A stretch of 33,742 bases of DNA from JAWPMV01 sp038527215 (GTDB taxonomy: Bacteria > Bacteroidota > Bacteroidia > J057), in contig JBCBGC010000087.1 in assembly GCA_038527215.1 (NCBI GenBank), positions 1 through 33,742 on the forward strand, given 5' to 3'. The translations under genes and the position numbers were made by a program. Every line of letters begins with the position of its first letter. The stretch's first letter is position 1. Shown piece by piece: positions 1-6,990 of this stretch. The notes under the pieces were generated by a model. The model worked only from the letters and a program-made list of their open reading frames with translations, had not been told where the DNA came from and made no database searches.

Positions 1-485
1 CCAATGGCGTGCTGAACTATGAGGTACAGATATTTAATGAAACTTCCGGGCAGTGGGAGGTGGTAGACATTGTTCCCGGTTCGGAATCGAGTTTTATAGA
101 CGCCTTATCCAACCTTAATCAGGCTGAATACTGTTACCGAGTGGTAGCCTACGAGGTTGGAGGATTGGGAGCTACCTCTACTTCCAATGTGAAGTGTGTC
201 ATATTTGCTCCGGATATTTTCGCTCCTTCTGCCTTTACCCCGAACAATGATGGACGAAATGAAGAATTCAGGGTCTTTGTTCCCAATATGCGGGACGGTG
301 AGCTCCTTATTTTTGACCGTTGGGGAATCCTGATCTTCCGGACCCTGGCTCCAAACGATGAGGGCTGGGACGGAACCTATAAAAACCAAGCTGTGCCCGA
401 AGGTGTATATGTCTTTGTGGTGAAGGGAACGGGCGTAGATGGCTCCAGCTTTAGCCGCTCTGGAACGATTACCCTGATTCGATAG
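1..485 (+). CDS. C-terminal fragment of a large T9SS-secreted protein with a type B (gliding-motility-associated, CHU_C-like) sorting domain
   Basis: The reading frame is open from the window's left edge (first complete codon at base 3), so this is the C-terminal 160 or so residues of a longer protein; the GTG at 9 is unlikely to be the true start. The first half resembles a fibronectin-III/Ig-like module. The second half has the hallmarks of the CHU_C/type B sorting domain: FAPSAFTPNNDGRNEEFRV, then LLIFDRWGILIFRT, then WDGTYKNQAVPEGVYVFVV, ending in GTITLIR just before the TAG. In Bacteroidota this domain directs export through the type IX secretion system and surface attachment or release, often of very large adhesin-like proteins. 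A strong terminator follows the stop. The cargo domains lie outside the window, so the specific role is unknown. Confidence 0.9.
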   Translation, partial: NGVLNYEVQIFNETSGQWEVVDIVPGSESSFIDALSNLNQAEYCYRVVAYEVGGLGATSTSNVKCVIFAPDIFAPSAFTPNNDGRNEEFRVFVPNMRDGELLIFDRWGILIFRTLAPNDEGWDGTYKNQAVPEGVYVFVVKGTGVDGSSFSRSGTITLIR

Positions 486-511
486 GGGAAAAAAAATAGA
501 AATCCAATTTG

Positions 512-546
512 GGGAGAAGGAGATTTCCTTCTCCCTTTTCTTTTTT
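512..546 (+). terminator. Rho-independent terminator after the type B sorting-domain gene
   Basis: A perfect 10-bp stem (GGGAGAAGGA at 512-521 pairing with TCCTTCTCCC at 526-535) with a GATT loop is followed by TTTTCTTTTTT. It lies 27 nt after the TAG at 483-485 and should end the upstream transcript. Confidence 0.85.
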
Positions 547-620
547 CTACCTTGTAGAGAATGACAATTCCCGCAAAGCTTGGCATGGTTTTAGAAGAAA
601 TGTTAGCGAATAAAATTCCT

Positions 621-986
621 ATGCGCGGTTTCTACTTTATTCTCCTTGGACTGATTCTGCTTCTGTCATCCTCCCTTTCGGCTCAATCATTGACTTCTGT
701 TTCTTATGCTTCCTTTGAGGAAGATGCCATTATCTCGATCGGCTGGTATCCCAATCCCGTGAAAGTTGGAGATCGGGTGAGCATCGTGGTCGAGCTGAAA
801 TATGAAACAGAAATGCGTACGGAAGTACTCGACGCCTTGGGAAGAAAAGTGTTCGAGATTACGGCCAGTTATCCCAAAGGCCAGTCAAAGCAATTTATCT
901 TTACCGAAGATTTAGAGGCCGGATTATACTTTATCCGGATCACCACCGATCGGGAAGCTAAGACCGAAAAAATTATCCTGGAATAA
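621..986 (+). CDS. Small exported protein made almost only of a signal peptide and a T9SS type A sorting domain
   Basis: The 121-residue product starts with a classic signal peptide (MRGFYFILLGLILLLSSSLSAQ pattern, cleavage after SAQ near residue 22). After a 20-residue linker comes a C-terminal sorting domain: WYPNPVKVGDRVSI, VLDALGRKVFEI, LEAGLYFIRI and a terminal KIILE, matching the Por_Secre_tail/type A family recognised by the type IX secretion system. There is essentially no cargo domain. I chose the ATG at 621 because it begins directly with the signal peptide. ATG at 600 would add seven residues and is also possible; the frame is open to 561, but that adds a long unlikely extension. 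It may be a remnant of a larger gene or a real mini-protein. Function unknown. Confidence 0.75.
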   Translation: MRGFYFILLGLILLLSSSLSAQSLTSVSYASFEEDAIISIGWYPNPVKVGDRVSIVVELKYETEMRTEVLDALGRKVFEITASYPKGQSKQFIFTEDLEAGLYFIRITTDREAKTEKIILE

Positions 987-1007
987 GCGGATTTTGAGGC
1001 TGAATTA

Positions 1008-1037
1008 TTGTAGAAATACAGTAATTGTATATATTTG
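1008..1037 (+). promoter_or_regulatory. Bacteroidota housekeeping sigma promoter for tRNA-His
   Basis: TTG at 1008-1010, a 19-nt spacer, and TATATTTG at 1030-1037 match the Bacteroidota consensus (TTG near -33, TAnnTTTG near -7) exactly. The expected start of transcription, near 1042-1045, lies just ahead of the mature tRNA at 1052. Confidence 0.85.
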
Positions 1038-1051
1038 CATCCTGATTATAC

Positions 1052-1129
1052 GGTGGTTGTAGCTCAGTTGGTTAGAGCACCAGATTGTGGTTCTGGGGGC
1101 CGGGGGTTCGAATCCCCTCATCCACCCCA
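1052..1129 (+). tRNA. tRNA-His (anticodon GTG)
   Basis: The sequence folds into a full cloverleaf. The D-arm has GCTC/GAGC stems, the anticodon stem is CCAGA/TCTGG around loop TTGTGGT (anticodon GTG at 1087-1089), and the T-arm loop is TTCGAAT. The 3' CCA (1127-1129) is encoded. Counting the acceptor stem from 1053 leaves an extra 5' G at 1052 opposite C at 1126, the G-1:C73 pair that identifies histidine tRNAs. One acceptor pair is a U-U mismatch (1057 with 1121). A promoter precedes it and a terminator follows. Confidence 0.95.
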
Positions 1130-1130
1130 A

Positions 1131-1164
1131 AAAGAGGTTCCAAAAGAACCTCTTTTTATTTTTT
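1131..1164 (+). terminator. Rho-independent terminator of tRNA-His
   Basis: A perfect 10-bp stem (AAAGAGGTTC at 1131-1140, GAACCTCTTT at 1146-1155) with loop CAAAA is followed by a T-rich tract (TTATTTTTT). It begins one base after the encoded CCA. Confidence 0.9.
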
Positions 1165-1242
1165 AAAAAGGTATTTCCCCTGCTTAGGTCGTCTATTTAG
1201 TAAAACCCGTAAAAGCTTATTGCAAAAGGGTAAGAATACTAA

Positions 1243-1818
1243 ATGCAAACGACCATGTTACAGAAAAACATCAGAGTATGGATGCTGGCTTTCCTCCCCG
1301 TTTTTGGCGGTGGACTCTGGTCTTTCTTATTACCGACGCTTCCTGCTGAGCAGGGCATACAACAAGCCAAAGCAGCAGAGGTATTGGGAGAGGCTGAGGA
1401 GGTGCCCAGCTACGGAGAAGTCATCGGACATATCGATGCCCTCCTGGAAGAGGAAAGAGTGGCTGCTCCTCAAGCAGAAATTCCAGCATCTTCAGTAATC
1501 TGGACCCAACCTGGGCAGGTTCGCTTCAATACTATGACCCATAAATTTTCTCCGGTAAAGGAGGGCGATAAAGTCCGATTTGCCTTTGAAATCCAAAATC
1601 GGGGGGATTTCCCGATAGTAGTAGATTATGTGGGCATCCAGCATCCGCAGCTCCATTATTTCCTGCAAAAGAAGAAAATTCCTGCAGGAGAGCGGGCTTT
1701 GCTAGAGGTGGTATTAAGGACCGAAGACCAAAAAGGCTTACAGTTGATCCCCATTCGGGTCTATATTAATCAAAGCCCCGTCCCTTATTACCTAAGCCTC
1801 GAAGGCATGGTAGAATAA
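1243..1818 (+). CDS. Membrane-anchored or exported protein with a divergent DUF1573/ASH-like Ig domain
   Basis: The 191-residue product has an N-terminal hydrophobic segment (about residues 12-32, MLAFLPVFGGGLWSFLLPTL), an Ala/Glu-rich linker, and from about residue 90 a beta-sandwich of the DUF1573/ASH type. Readable pieces are VRFNTMTHKFSPVKEGDKV, FAFEIQNRGDFPIVVDYVGI and LEVVLRTEDQKGLQ. It lacks the CGCT motif found in its downstream neighbour, so it is a divergent member. ATG at 1243 or 1255 could start translation; both keep the hydrophobic segment. It is probably related to, and may be cotranscribed with, the DUF1573 gene at 1888, though a terminator-like hairpin separates them. The segment may be an uncleaved anchor or a signal peptide. 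Function is not established. Confidence 0.75.
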   Translation: MQTTMLQKNIRVWMLAFLPVFGGGLWSFLLPTLPAEQGIQQAKAAEVLGEAEEVPSYGEVIGHIDALLEEERVAAPQAEIPASSVIWTQPGQVRFNTMTHKFSPVKEGDKVRFAFEIQNRGDFPIVVDYVGIQHPQLHYFLQKKKIPAGERALLEVVLRTEDQKGLQLIPIRVYINQSPVPYYLSLEGMVE

Positions 1819-1843
1819 ACTCCTGGCCAGATAAAGTTACTTT

Positions 1844-1884
1844 TTGCGCCTGATGCCGTCATAAGGTCATCTGGCGCAATTTTT
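1844..1884 (+). terminator. Terminator-like hairpin ending four bases before the next start codon
   Basis: TTGCGCC (1844-1850) pairs with GGCGCAA (1873-1879); after one T-T mismatch, GATG (1852-1855) pairs with CATC (1868-1871), leaving a 12-nt loop. TTTTT follows at 1880-1884 and ATG is at 1888. It could terminate the upstream gene or act as an attenuator for the downstream one. Confidence 0.6.
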
Positions 1885-1887
1885 ATC

Positions 1888-2511
1888 ATGGCTCAAACGA
1901 AAGTTCTCGGTTTTTCCCTTGCCATGCTCCTCCTCATAGGTGGGAGCCTTTGGTTGGTGATTCGCTTTCCCAGACAATATAAAGCTACTCGCTCGCTTTC
2001 TGACTTAGCGGTGATGAAAACCGACGAGCTGCGAAACGGTTATCCCGGAGAGTTGGTCGGTAATTTATCTGAATTAAGGGAGTCAGAATCCGAGTTGGAT
2101 CAGGACGGAGCCACGGCCCGGAAATCAGGGCATACTCAAGCTACGCCCAGTCTTTTTCCCCAGCCAGGCTTTCCAGAACCTGTCTTTGATTTTGGGAATG
2201 CAGACATGGGGGATAAAATCATCCATACTTTTCCCATTGTGAATCGGGGAACGGCTCCCTTACGAATCAAACATATTGAGGCGAGCTGTGGCTGTACCCT
2301 GGCCCGTCTACCACAGGATGTCATTCCTCCTCAAGGTCGTGTGATGCTGGAAGTTGAATTTGATACCGATGGAAAACTCGGCAAGCAAAAGAAAGAAGTC
2401 CAGGTCTTTACCAATGCGCGCAAAAAAGCCTACACCCTGGCCCTGACGGGCTACGTTTATCCTCCTCAGAAGGAAAGTGCCCAACCGGATTCGTTGCTTT
2501 CTGGTACCTAA
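1888..2511 (+). CDS. DUF1573 domain-containing, membrane-anchored protein
   Basis: The 207-residue product begins with a transmembrane or signal segment (VLGFSLAMLLLIGGSLWLVI, about residues 6-25), then a polar linker, then a canonical DUF1573 domain from about residue 96. Diagnostic pieces are PVFDFGNADMGDKIIHTF, VNRGTAPLRIKHIEASCGCT and a final TNARKKAYTLALTGYV. DUF1573 is an Ig/ASH-like fold, abundant in Bacteroidota envelope proteins, whose conserved Cys-Gly-Cys-Thr motif is present here (CGCT near residue 135). It lies on the cell-surface side of the inner membrane if the N-terminal segment is an anchor. It is the second DUF1573-type gene in tandem. Its stop (2509-2511) is two bases from the stop of the convergent DUF389 gene. 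Biochemical role unknown. Confidence 0.9.
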   Translation: MAQTKVLGFSLAMLLLIGGSLWLVIRFPRQYKATRSLSDLAVMKTDELRNGYPGELVGNLSELRESESELDQDGATARKSGHTQATPSLFPQPGFPEPVFDFGNADMGDKIIHTFPIVNRGTAPLRIKHIEASCGCTLARLPQDVIPPQGRVMLEVEFDTDGKLGKQKKEVQVFTNARKKAYTLALTGYVYPPQKESAQPDSLLSGT

Positions 2512-2513
2512 GG

Positions 2514-2723
2514 CTAGAAAGAAATAACCCTTACGGCCTTCAATTTGAGTTGTTTCTGGTAAAAATCGGAAATGACTTTTCCCTTTTTCTGGCGTTCCCT
2601 TCGGCTGAGATTGGAGGGCCAACGCAGGCTCAGGGTAGGCAAGGTATCCACGGCTCCGTTTTTATTCTCTTCCAACATAACCGTATAACCCAATGCTTCC
2701 AACTCTGGGATGAGCTGGTGGAC
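2514..2723 (-). pseudogene. C-terminal remainder of the DUF389 gene beyond an in-frame TAG
   Basis: Reading continues in exactly the same frame after the TAG at 2724-2726. It encodes VHQLIPELEALGYTV and about 54 further residues ending KLKAVRVISF at the TAG at 2514-2516. The amphipathic, charged character carries straight on from the upstream helix (QIREMRQGPSLENQLSQ). The full gene would be about 443 residues. The simplest origin is CAG to TAG in the context CAG-TAG-GTC, but programmed readthrough or a sequencing error cannot be excluded. A separate short gene starting at TTG 2702 is unlikely. Confidence 0.75.
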
Positions 2724-3845
2724 CTACTGACTCAATTGGTTTTCCAGGCTGGGGCCTTGGCGCATTTCCCGAATCTGCACTTCAAGGGAGTCATATCTTT
2801 TTCGGAGAAAACTCATTTGTGGTTGAATTTCCTTATAGATATTAAGGGCCGTCTGGCTGACTTCTTCCTCCCCTATTCCCTGAATCACCCGCAGGCGGGT
2901 ATCCGTGATGTCATAGGCGGGTAGCTGGCTTTCCAACCAGGCTACAGAATCTCCTGACATATATTTCCCAGCCAGCACCAATAAAAGGGTGTTTAGGCTA
3001 TCCCCCGGCGTGTATTCTTGTTTGGTGACCTTGTGCTCGCCTACTTCCACTACTTCGGTGATATAGCGATTGATGGCTTCTCGTTGGTTATTTCTCTGCA
3101 AAAAGGTGTACATGAAATAACCGGAAGGGATGATGATGAGAAAGACAAAAGCGGCGATCCAGCGGACGGCTTTTCGCCTCGCCTGGTCATCAATAAACTC
3201 CGTTAAGGGGAAACCCAGAAACCGACAGATAATGTACGTAGCGAGGGCAATGAAGACAGAGTTGATGAAAAAGAGGTAAAAAGCCCCGGCAAAATAAAAC
3301 CAGCTCCCTTTGGCAATACCATAGCCGGCTACACAAAGCGGAGGCATCAAAGCCGTAGCAATGGCCACTCCCGGAATAGCATTGGTGATCTCTTTACGGG
3401 AGACGGCCACAATGCCTGCAATACCCCCAAACAGGGCGATCAGCACATCCAGGATAGTCGGCTCAATCCGCGTAGTAATCTGAGGATTGACCTGCCCCAA
3501 AGGACTGATGCTAAAATAAAGACTGCTCACGGCCAGGGTGGCGATCACGGCAATCAGGAAGTTTTCCAGGGCAATAAAGAGGTGTTTGCGGTCATTGATG
3601 CCTACCGAAAGGCCGATTCCCAAAATGGGAGACATCAGGGGAGAAATCAACATCGCCCCGATGATCACCGGGGCGGAGTTGGTATCAATACCAATGGAGG
3701 CCAACATGGCACCACAGGCAAGAATCCAGACGTTATAGCCTTTGATGGCGCTATTTTTTCGGATGCTGTCAATGGTGCCTCTGACATCGGTGGTGTCTTT
3801 CAGGTTGATGATTTGCCAGAGGATGCGACGGATTTCTGAGATCAT
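2724..3845 (-). CDS. DUF389 family multi-pass membrane protein, interrupted by a premature TAG
   Basis: The 373 residues before the stop carry the DUF389 signature: a short N-terminal cytoplasmic region (DVRGTIDSIRKNSAIKGYN), then membrane helices with NSAPVIIGAMLISPLMSPIL, GLSVGINDRKHLF, VAVSRKEITNAIPGVAIATA and LMPPLCVAGYGIA. A further TM (about 233-252) precedes a soluble C-terminal region with predicted helices. The family is widespread in Bacteroidota; its transport or structural role is not known. All membrane helices lie before the TAG, so the truncated protein would keep its membrane core and lose only about 70 C-terminal residues. Other genes here also end in TAG, so the codon is a normal stop in this genome. 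ATG at 3843-3845. Confidence 0.85.
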   Translation of the reverse strand: MISEIRRILWQIINLKDTTDVRGTIDSIRKNSAIKGYNVWILACGAMLASIGIDTNSAPVIIGAMLISPLMSPILGIGLSVGINDRKHLFIALENFLIAVIATLAVSSLYFSISPLGQVNPQITTRIEPTILDVLIALFGGIAGIVAVSRKEITNAIPGVAIATALMPPLCVAGYGIAKGSWFYFAGAFYLFFINSVFIALATYIICRFLGFPLTEFIDDQARRKAVRWIAAFVFLIIIPSGYFMYTFLQRNNQREAINRYITEVVEVGEHKVTKQEYTPGDSLNTLLLVLAGKYMSGDSVAWLESQLPAYDITDTRLRVIQGIGEEEVSQTALNIYKEIQPQMSFLRKRYDSLEVQIREMRQGPSLENQLSQ

Positions 3846-3863
3846 GTTGCCAGGTTAGGAGCT

Positions 3864-3893
3864 ATCCCGCTCAATCCGAAGATAGAGCGGGAT
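3864..3893. other. Perfect 9-bp hairpin between the DUF2330 operon and the DUF389 gene
   Basis: ATCCCGCTC (3864-3872) pairs perfectly with GAGCGGGAT (3885-3893) across a 12-nt loop. It lies downstream of the DUF2330 gene stop (3927-3929, minus strand) and in the leader of the DUF389 gene. No clear U-tract follows on the minus strand, so it may be a 3'-end stabiliser, a weak terminator or a leader structure. Confidence 0.5.
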
Positions 3894-3926
3894 TTCTTCC
3901 TAAATATAGGGCTTGACAAGCGAGAT

Positions 3927-5381
3927 TCAAGAAATACGAACCATTTGCAGGCTTTTTGCTCCATTTTTCCAGAGCCTTAAGAGGTAGATTCCCAGTGGAA
4001 TCAGCCCCAATAGCCACCAGCCATTGATGGGCCAGGGCGCGCCTTTATCCTCGTCCTTAAGCTCTTCGGTCTTGATGAAGTGATCATAGGCATGGATATA
4101 GCTCTCATAGGGGGCGGCTTCCCAACCGGTATGGGCCACCAGGTTGCTTACTTCCTTGCTTCTCCGCTGCTGCAGGGCTACTGCATACTGACTGCCTTGC
4201 GGGCAGGAAAGATCACCCGAAGGAGGATGCCTAAGCACATAGCGGGCCTGAAAATTTTGCCTATTGGGGGTCTCAATAAACTGGATGTCCTGGGGAAAAC
4301 GCTGACGATCGTACCGCACGTGTAAGCGGGTAAAATAGACCTGGCCAGAATAGCTGGCCCTATTGACATCTTTGATCCAATCTACGCCTGCTTCTGTAAG
4401 TTGAGGGTAGGTGAGGGGAGGATTGACACAAGGATCACACTTTACCTGATTGGAACCCGATAGATTCCAGGCGTATTCCAGGTGTACCGCGCCCTGAGAG
4501 GATTCTGACCATGTTTTCGCAAACAGATCATTGTAAAAGGCCCCAAACTTAGGTAGCACCGGTATAGGGATGTCAAAATTCGTTGGTACGTTTCGGGTCT
4601 GATAATTAGAGGCTTCGATGCGTCCTTTTTTCGAAAAAGCATACACCAGCATATCCTGCGGGGCTTCAGCATTGGCCATGCCCAGCCGGATGGGGAGCAT
4701 AAAGCGAGAGGAGGTGTAGGAGATTTGAATCGGTTTGAGGTATTTACCCTGCATCTGGTTGATGGCCATTTTGTTGACCTTCACCACAAAGAAATTCATG
4801 CCGCTTTTGATATAAGGCTCCAGTAATTCGGCAGCCTGTCCCGGGATTTTGTACCCATGATCAGTGAGCCAGAGCTTCAATCCTTTTGAGTTTTTGGCAG
4901 ACAGAATGACGATGGAATAGCCTTTGATGTCGTAGCGCTTTTTAACCTTTACCTGGTATTTTTTCTTCCCTATTCCCAGGATTCTACCTCTCAAGGATTG
5001 AACCACTACCACTTCATCTAAATTCATATGCTGGCTTTCCAGCGCTGGGTACTTGGCAGGACATGGGTTGCGATCATAGTACTGGACCACGCGAGGCGAA
5101 GAGTAATCATTGATTTTCTGAAAAATGCCCCCTTCGATGACCTTGATCTGCTTACGACTGAGGACTTCCGGAACCGGGACTACCATGGCAAAATCCTCGA
5201 TCTTGCCCTGAAAGTCATTGTACATGGTTACGGTGGTTTGCTCCCCGTCGCGCACCAGGATCACCTGAGAGGCTTTATTGAGGAGTTTAAGATCTGCTTT
5301 GGCGACATAAAAGCCACAGAAAGCCCAAATCGGTTGTGCGCCTCCCAGGAAGAGGAGGCTAAGTAAGATGGTTCTGAACAT
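3927..5381 (-). CDS. DUF2330 protein, exported with a C-terminal membrane anchor (paralogue 2)
   Basis: The 484-residue product starts with a signal peptide (MFRTILLSLLFLGGAQPIWA) directly followed by FCGFYVAKADLKLLNKASQV, the typical opening of DUF2330 proteins. Other family pieces are DFAMVVPVPEVLSRKQIKVI, GMNFFVVKVNK, SRFMLPIRLGMANA and a KCDPC cysteine pair. Near the C-terminus is a single transmembrane helix (GWWLLGLIPLGIYLLRLW, about residues 453-470) followed by a basic tail. The body should sit in the periplasm, anchored at its C-terminus. It is clearly paralogous to the upstream gene at 5434-6942, the two sharing most motifs in order, so a tandem duplication is likely. It is the last gene of the operon that begins with the RnfD-like gene. 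Molecular function is unknown. Confidence 0.9.
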   Translation of the reverse strand: MFRTILLSLLFLGGAQPIWAFCGFYVAKADLKLLNKASQVILVRDGEQTTVTMYNDFQGKIEDFAMVVPVPEVLSRKQIKVIEGGIFQKINDYSSPRVVQYYDRNPCPAKYPALESQHMNLDEVVVVQSLRGRILGIGKKKYQVKVKKRYDIKGYSIVILSAKNSKGLKLWLTDHGYKIPGQAAELLEPYIKSGMNFFVVKVNKMAINQMQGKYLKPIQISYTSSRFMLPIRLGMANAEAPQDMLVYAFSKKGRIEASNYQTRNVPTNFDIPIPVLPKFGAFYNDLFAKTWSESSQGAVHLEYAWNLSGSNQVKCDPCVNPPLTYPQLTEAGVDWIKDVNRASYSGQVYFTRLHVRYDRQRFPQDIQFIETPNRQNFQARYVLRHPPSGDLSCPQGSQYAVALQQRRSKEVSNLVAHTGWEAAPYESYIHAYDHFIKTEELKDEDKGAPWPINGWWLLGLIPLGIYLLRLWKNGAKSLQMVRIS

Positions 5382-5396
5382 AGTAGGAAAGAGTGA

Positions 5397-5424
5397 GCCG
5401 GAGGGAAAGAAGCCTCCCTCCGGC
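5397..5424 (-). other. Intercistronic hairpin between the two DUF2330 genes
   Basis: GCCGGAGGGA (5397-5406) pairs perfectly over 10 bp with TCCCTCCGGC (5415-5424), with an 8-nt loop. It fills the 52-nt gap between the two genes. On the minus strand only TCACTCTTTCC follows, a poor U-tract. It may lower or stabilise expression of the second gene rather than end transcription outright. Confidence 0.6.
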
Positions 5425-5433
5425 GATGAAACA

Positions 5434-6942
5434 TTAAGAGAGGTGCAGCATTCTTTTGCGGCGGTACCAATAGTACCCCAGTCCCAGGCTAAAGCTGGTA
5501 AACAAGGCCGGTAGGAGCCAGATCATCCAGTTGGGAAACTGTGGGCCTCCAGTACCAAAAGGCAGGACCCAGCCTTTGCCCTTCTTCTTGGGAATCGGTC
5601 CCAGATAAGGCTGGTTGTCGTTTTTCATCAGATGATCGTATTCCTCGATGTATCCGTTGTAGGAAGCAATGGCCCAACCGGTGAGTTGGTTGAGGTTGCT
5701 TACTTCCCGGACCCGACGGTCATGGAGCTGCTGGAGATAATTCTGTCCCTGGTCGCAGGTAAGATCTCCCTGGGCCGGATGGCGCATCACATAGCGTCCC
5801 TGGAAATTGGCTTGGTTAGGCGTTTCCTGGAAGAGCAGGTCCTGCGGAAAGGTCTGACGATTGTAGCGGGCATGAAGGCGGGTCATGAAAATATCGCCAT
5901 CATAATCACTGCCGCCCCAGCGTCCGTTATTTCCTTGGGTAGCCCAAAAGACGCCGGCTTCCCGCAAGTCAGCATAAGATGGCGGTTGGGTAGGGCAGGG
6001 GTCGCATTTGACGAAATTTTTGCTACTCAAATCCCAGGCATATTCTACATGTACGGCATTGTGTCCAGCGGCTTTCCAGGCTTTATCATAGAGGGCTTTG
6101 TAGAACTCTCCGAATTTGGCTTGCACGGACAAAGGAATTTCCTGATTGGTAGGAATTTCCAGGGTACGATAATTGGTCGCTTCAACCCGACCTTTGCGGC
6201 TAAAAGAATAGACGATCAGGTCCTGGTCTCCGTTGGCGTTAGCCATGCCCAAACGAATGGGCAGCATAAAGCGCTCAGAGTGGAAACTCATCTGGATAGG
6301 GCGGAGCTTGTCAAAGCCCTGTTTTTTGAAATTCTCCAGGTTCACTTTTACCACGAAGAAATTCATCTGGCTTTTGATATAAGGATCCAGTACTTCCGAA
6401 GCGCCACGGGGAATTTTGTAGCCATTTTCGATCAACCAGCTTTCCAGGCCTTTGGATTCGGTGGCGGACAAAATGAGGATGTCATATTCTCCCACGGTAT
6501 AGCTTTCCAGGATGGTTACCGTTTTCTTTTCTTTCTCTTCGAATCTGGGGCTGTTCGTGGTAGTAGGAGCAGCCGCGAAATCTTCGGCTACTTCCATGTC
6601 GAACATGCGGACGGGCGTACAGGGATTGGGATCGTGGTATTCTACGAGGCGTGGGCCAGAGTAGGCATCTAGTTTATCAAAGATGCTTTGCTTGGCAATC
6701 CGGATTTGGTTTTTTCTCAATACCACGGGAACCGGCACCACCATGGCAAAATCTTTCACATCTCCTTCAAAATCACTGGACATGGTGATGGCCACCTGCG
6801 TCCCATCCCGGGCGATGATCACCTGGGAGCTTTTGTTGAAGAGCTTGGCGTCGGCTTTGGCCACATAAAATCCGCAAAAGGCGAAAGTCTGGATAGCATG
6901 GGCCAGGATAAACAAGGCAATAAGAACACTTTTACGCATCAT
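5434..6942 (-). CDS. DUF2330 protein, exported with a C-terminal membrane anchor (paralogue 1)
   Basis: The 502-residue product has a signal peptide (MMRKSVLIALFILAHAIQTFA) followed by FCGFYVAKADAKLFNKSSQV. Family motifs follow in the same order as in the neighbouring paralogue: DFAMVVPVPVVLRKNQIRIA, SQMNFFVVKVNLENF, SERFMLPIRLGMANANGDQD, KCDPCPTQPPSY, and FMTRLHARYNRQTFPQDLLF. A C-terminal TM helix (MIWLLPALFTSFSLGLGYYW, about 471-490) is followed by a basic tail (YRRKRMLHLS). The topology implied is a periplasmic domain tethered to the inner membrane. It lies 48 nt downstream of the RnfD-like gene and 52 nt upstream of its paralogue, so all three are probably one transcript. The KCDPC cysteine pair, shared by both paralogues, might bind metal or form a disulfide; that is inference. 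Confidence 0.9.
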   Translation of the reverse strand: MMRKSVLIALFILAHAIQTFAFCGFYVAKADAKLFNKSSQVIIARDGTQVAITMSSDFEGDVKDFAMVVPVPVVLRKNQIRIAKQSIFDKLDAYSGPRLVEYHDPNPCTPVRMFDMEVAEDFAAAPTTTNSPRFEEKEKKTVTILESYTVGEYDILILSATESKGLESWLIENGYKIPRGASEVLDPYIKSQMNFFVVKVNLENFKKQGFDKLRPIQMSFHSERFMLPIRLGMANANGDQDLIVYSFSRKGRVEATNYRTLEIPTNQEIPLSVQAKFGEFYKALYDKAWKAAGHNAVHVEYAWDLSSKNFVKCDPCPTQPPSYADLREAGVFWATQGNNGRWGGSDYDGDIFMTRLHARYNRQTFPQDLLFQETPNQANFQGRYVMRHPAQGDLTCDQGQNYLQQLHDRRVREVSNLNQLTGWAIASYNGYIEEYDHLMKNDNQPYLGPIPKKKGKGWVLPFGTGGPQFPNWMIWLLPALFTSFSLGLGYYWYRRKRMLHLS

Positions 6943-6990
6943 AACTGCTGCGATTAGATAAAATAAGGAATGAAAAATTGAAAATGCGGC

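Noticed and set aside
1085..1498. Open frame of 137 codons overlapping tRNA-His and its terminator
   Set aside because: It starts inside the tRNA, reads through the terminator and overlaps the DUF1573-like gene in another frame; its composition is Arg/Lys/Cys-rich and not protein-like.
2514..2702. 62-codon minus-strand frame as an independent small gene
   Set aside because: It is in the same frame as the DUF389 gene and begins at a TTG inside the continuing helix, so it is better read as the severed C-terminus.
5632..6672. 346-codon open frame antisense to a DUF2330 gene
   Set aside because: It is a shadow of the well-supported minus-strand gene, with no recognisable domain; long antisense frames are expected at this GC content.
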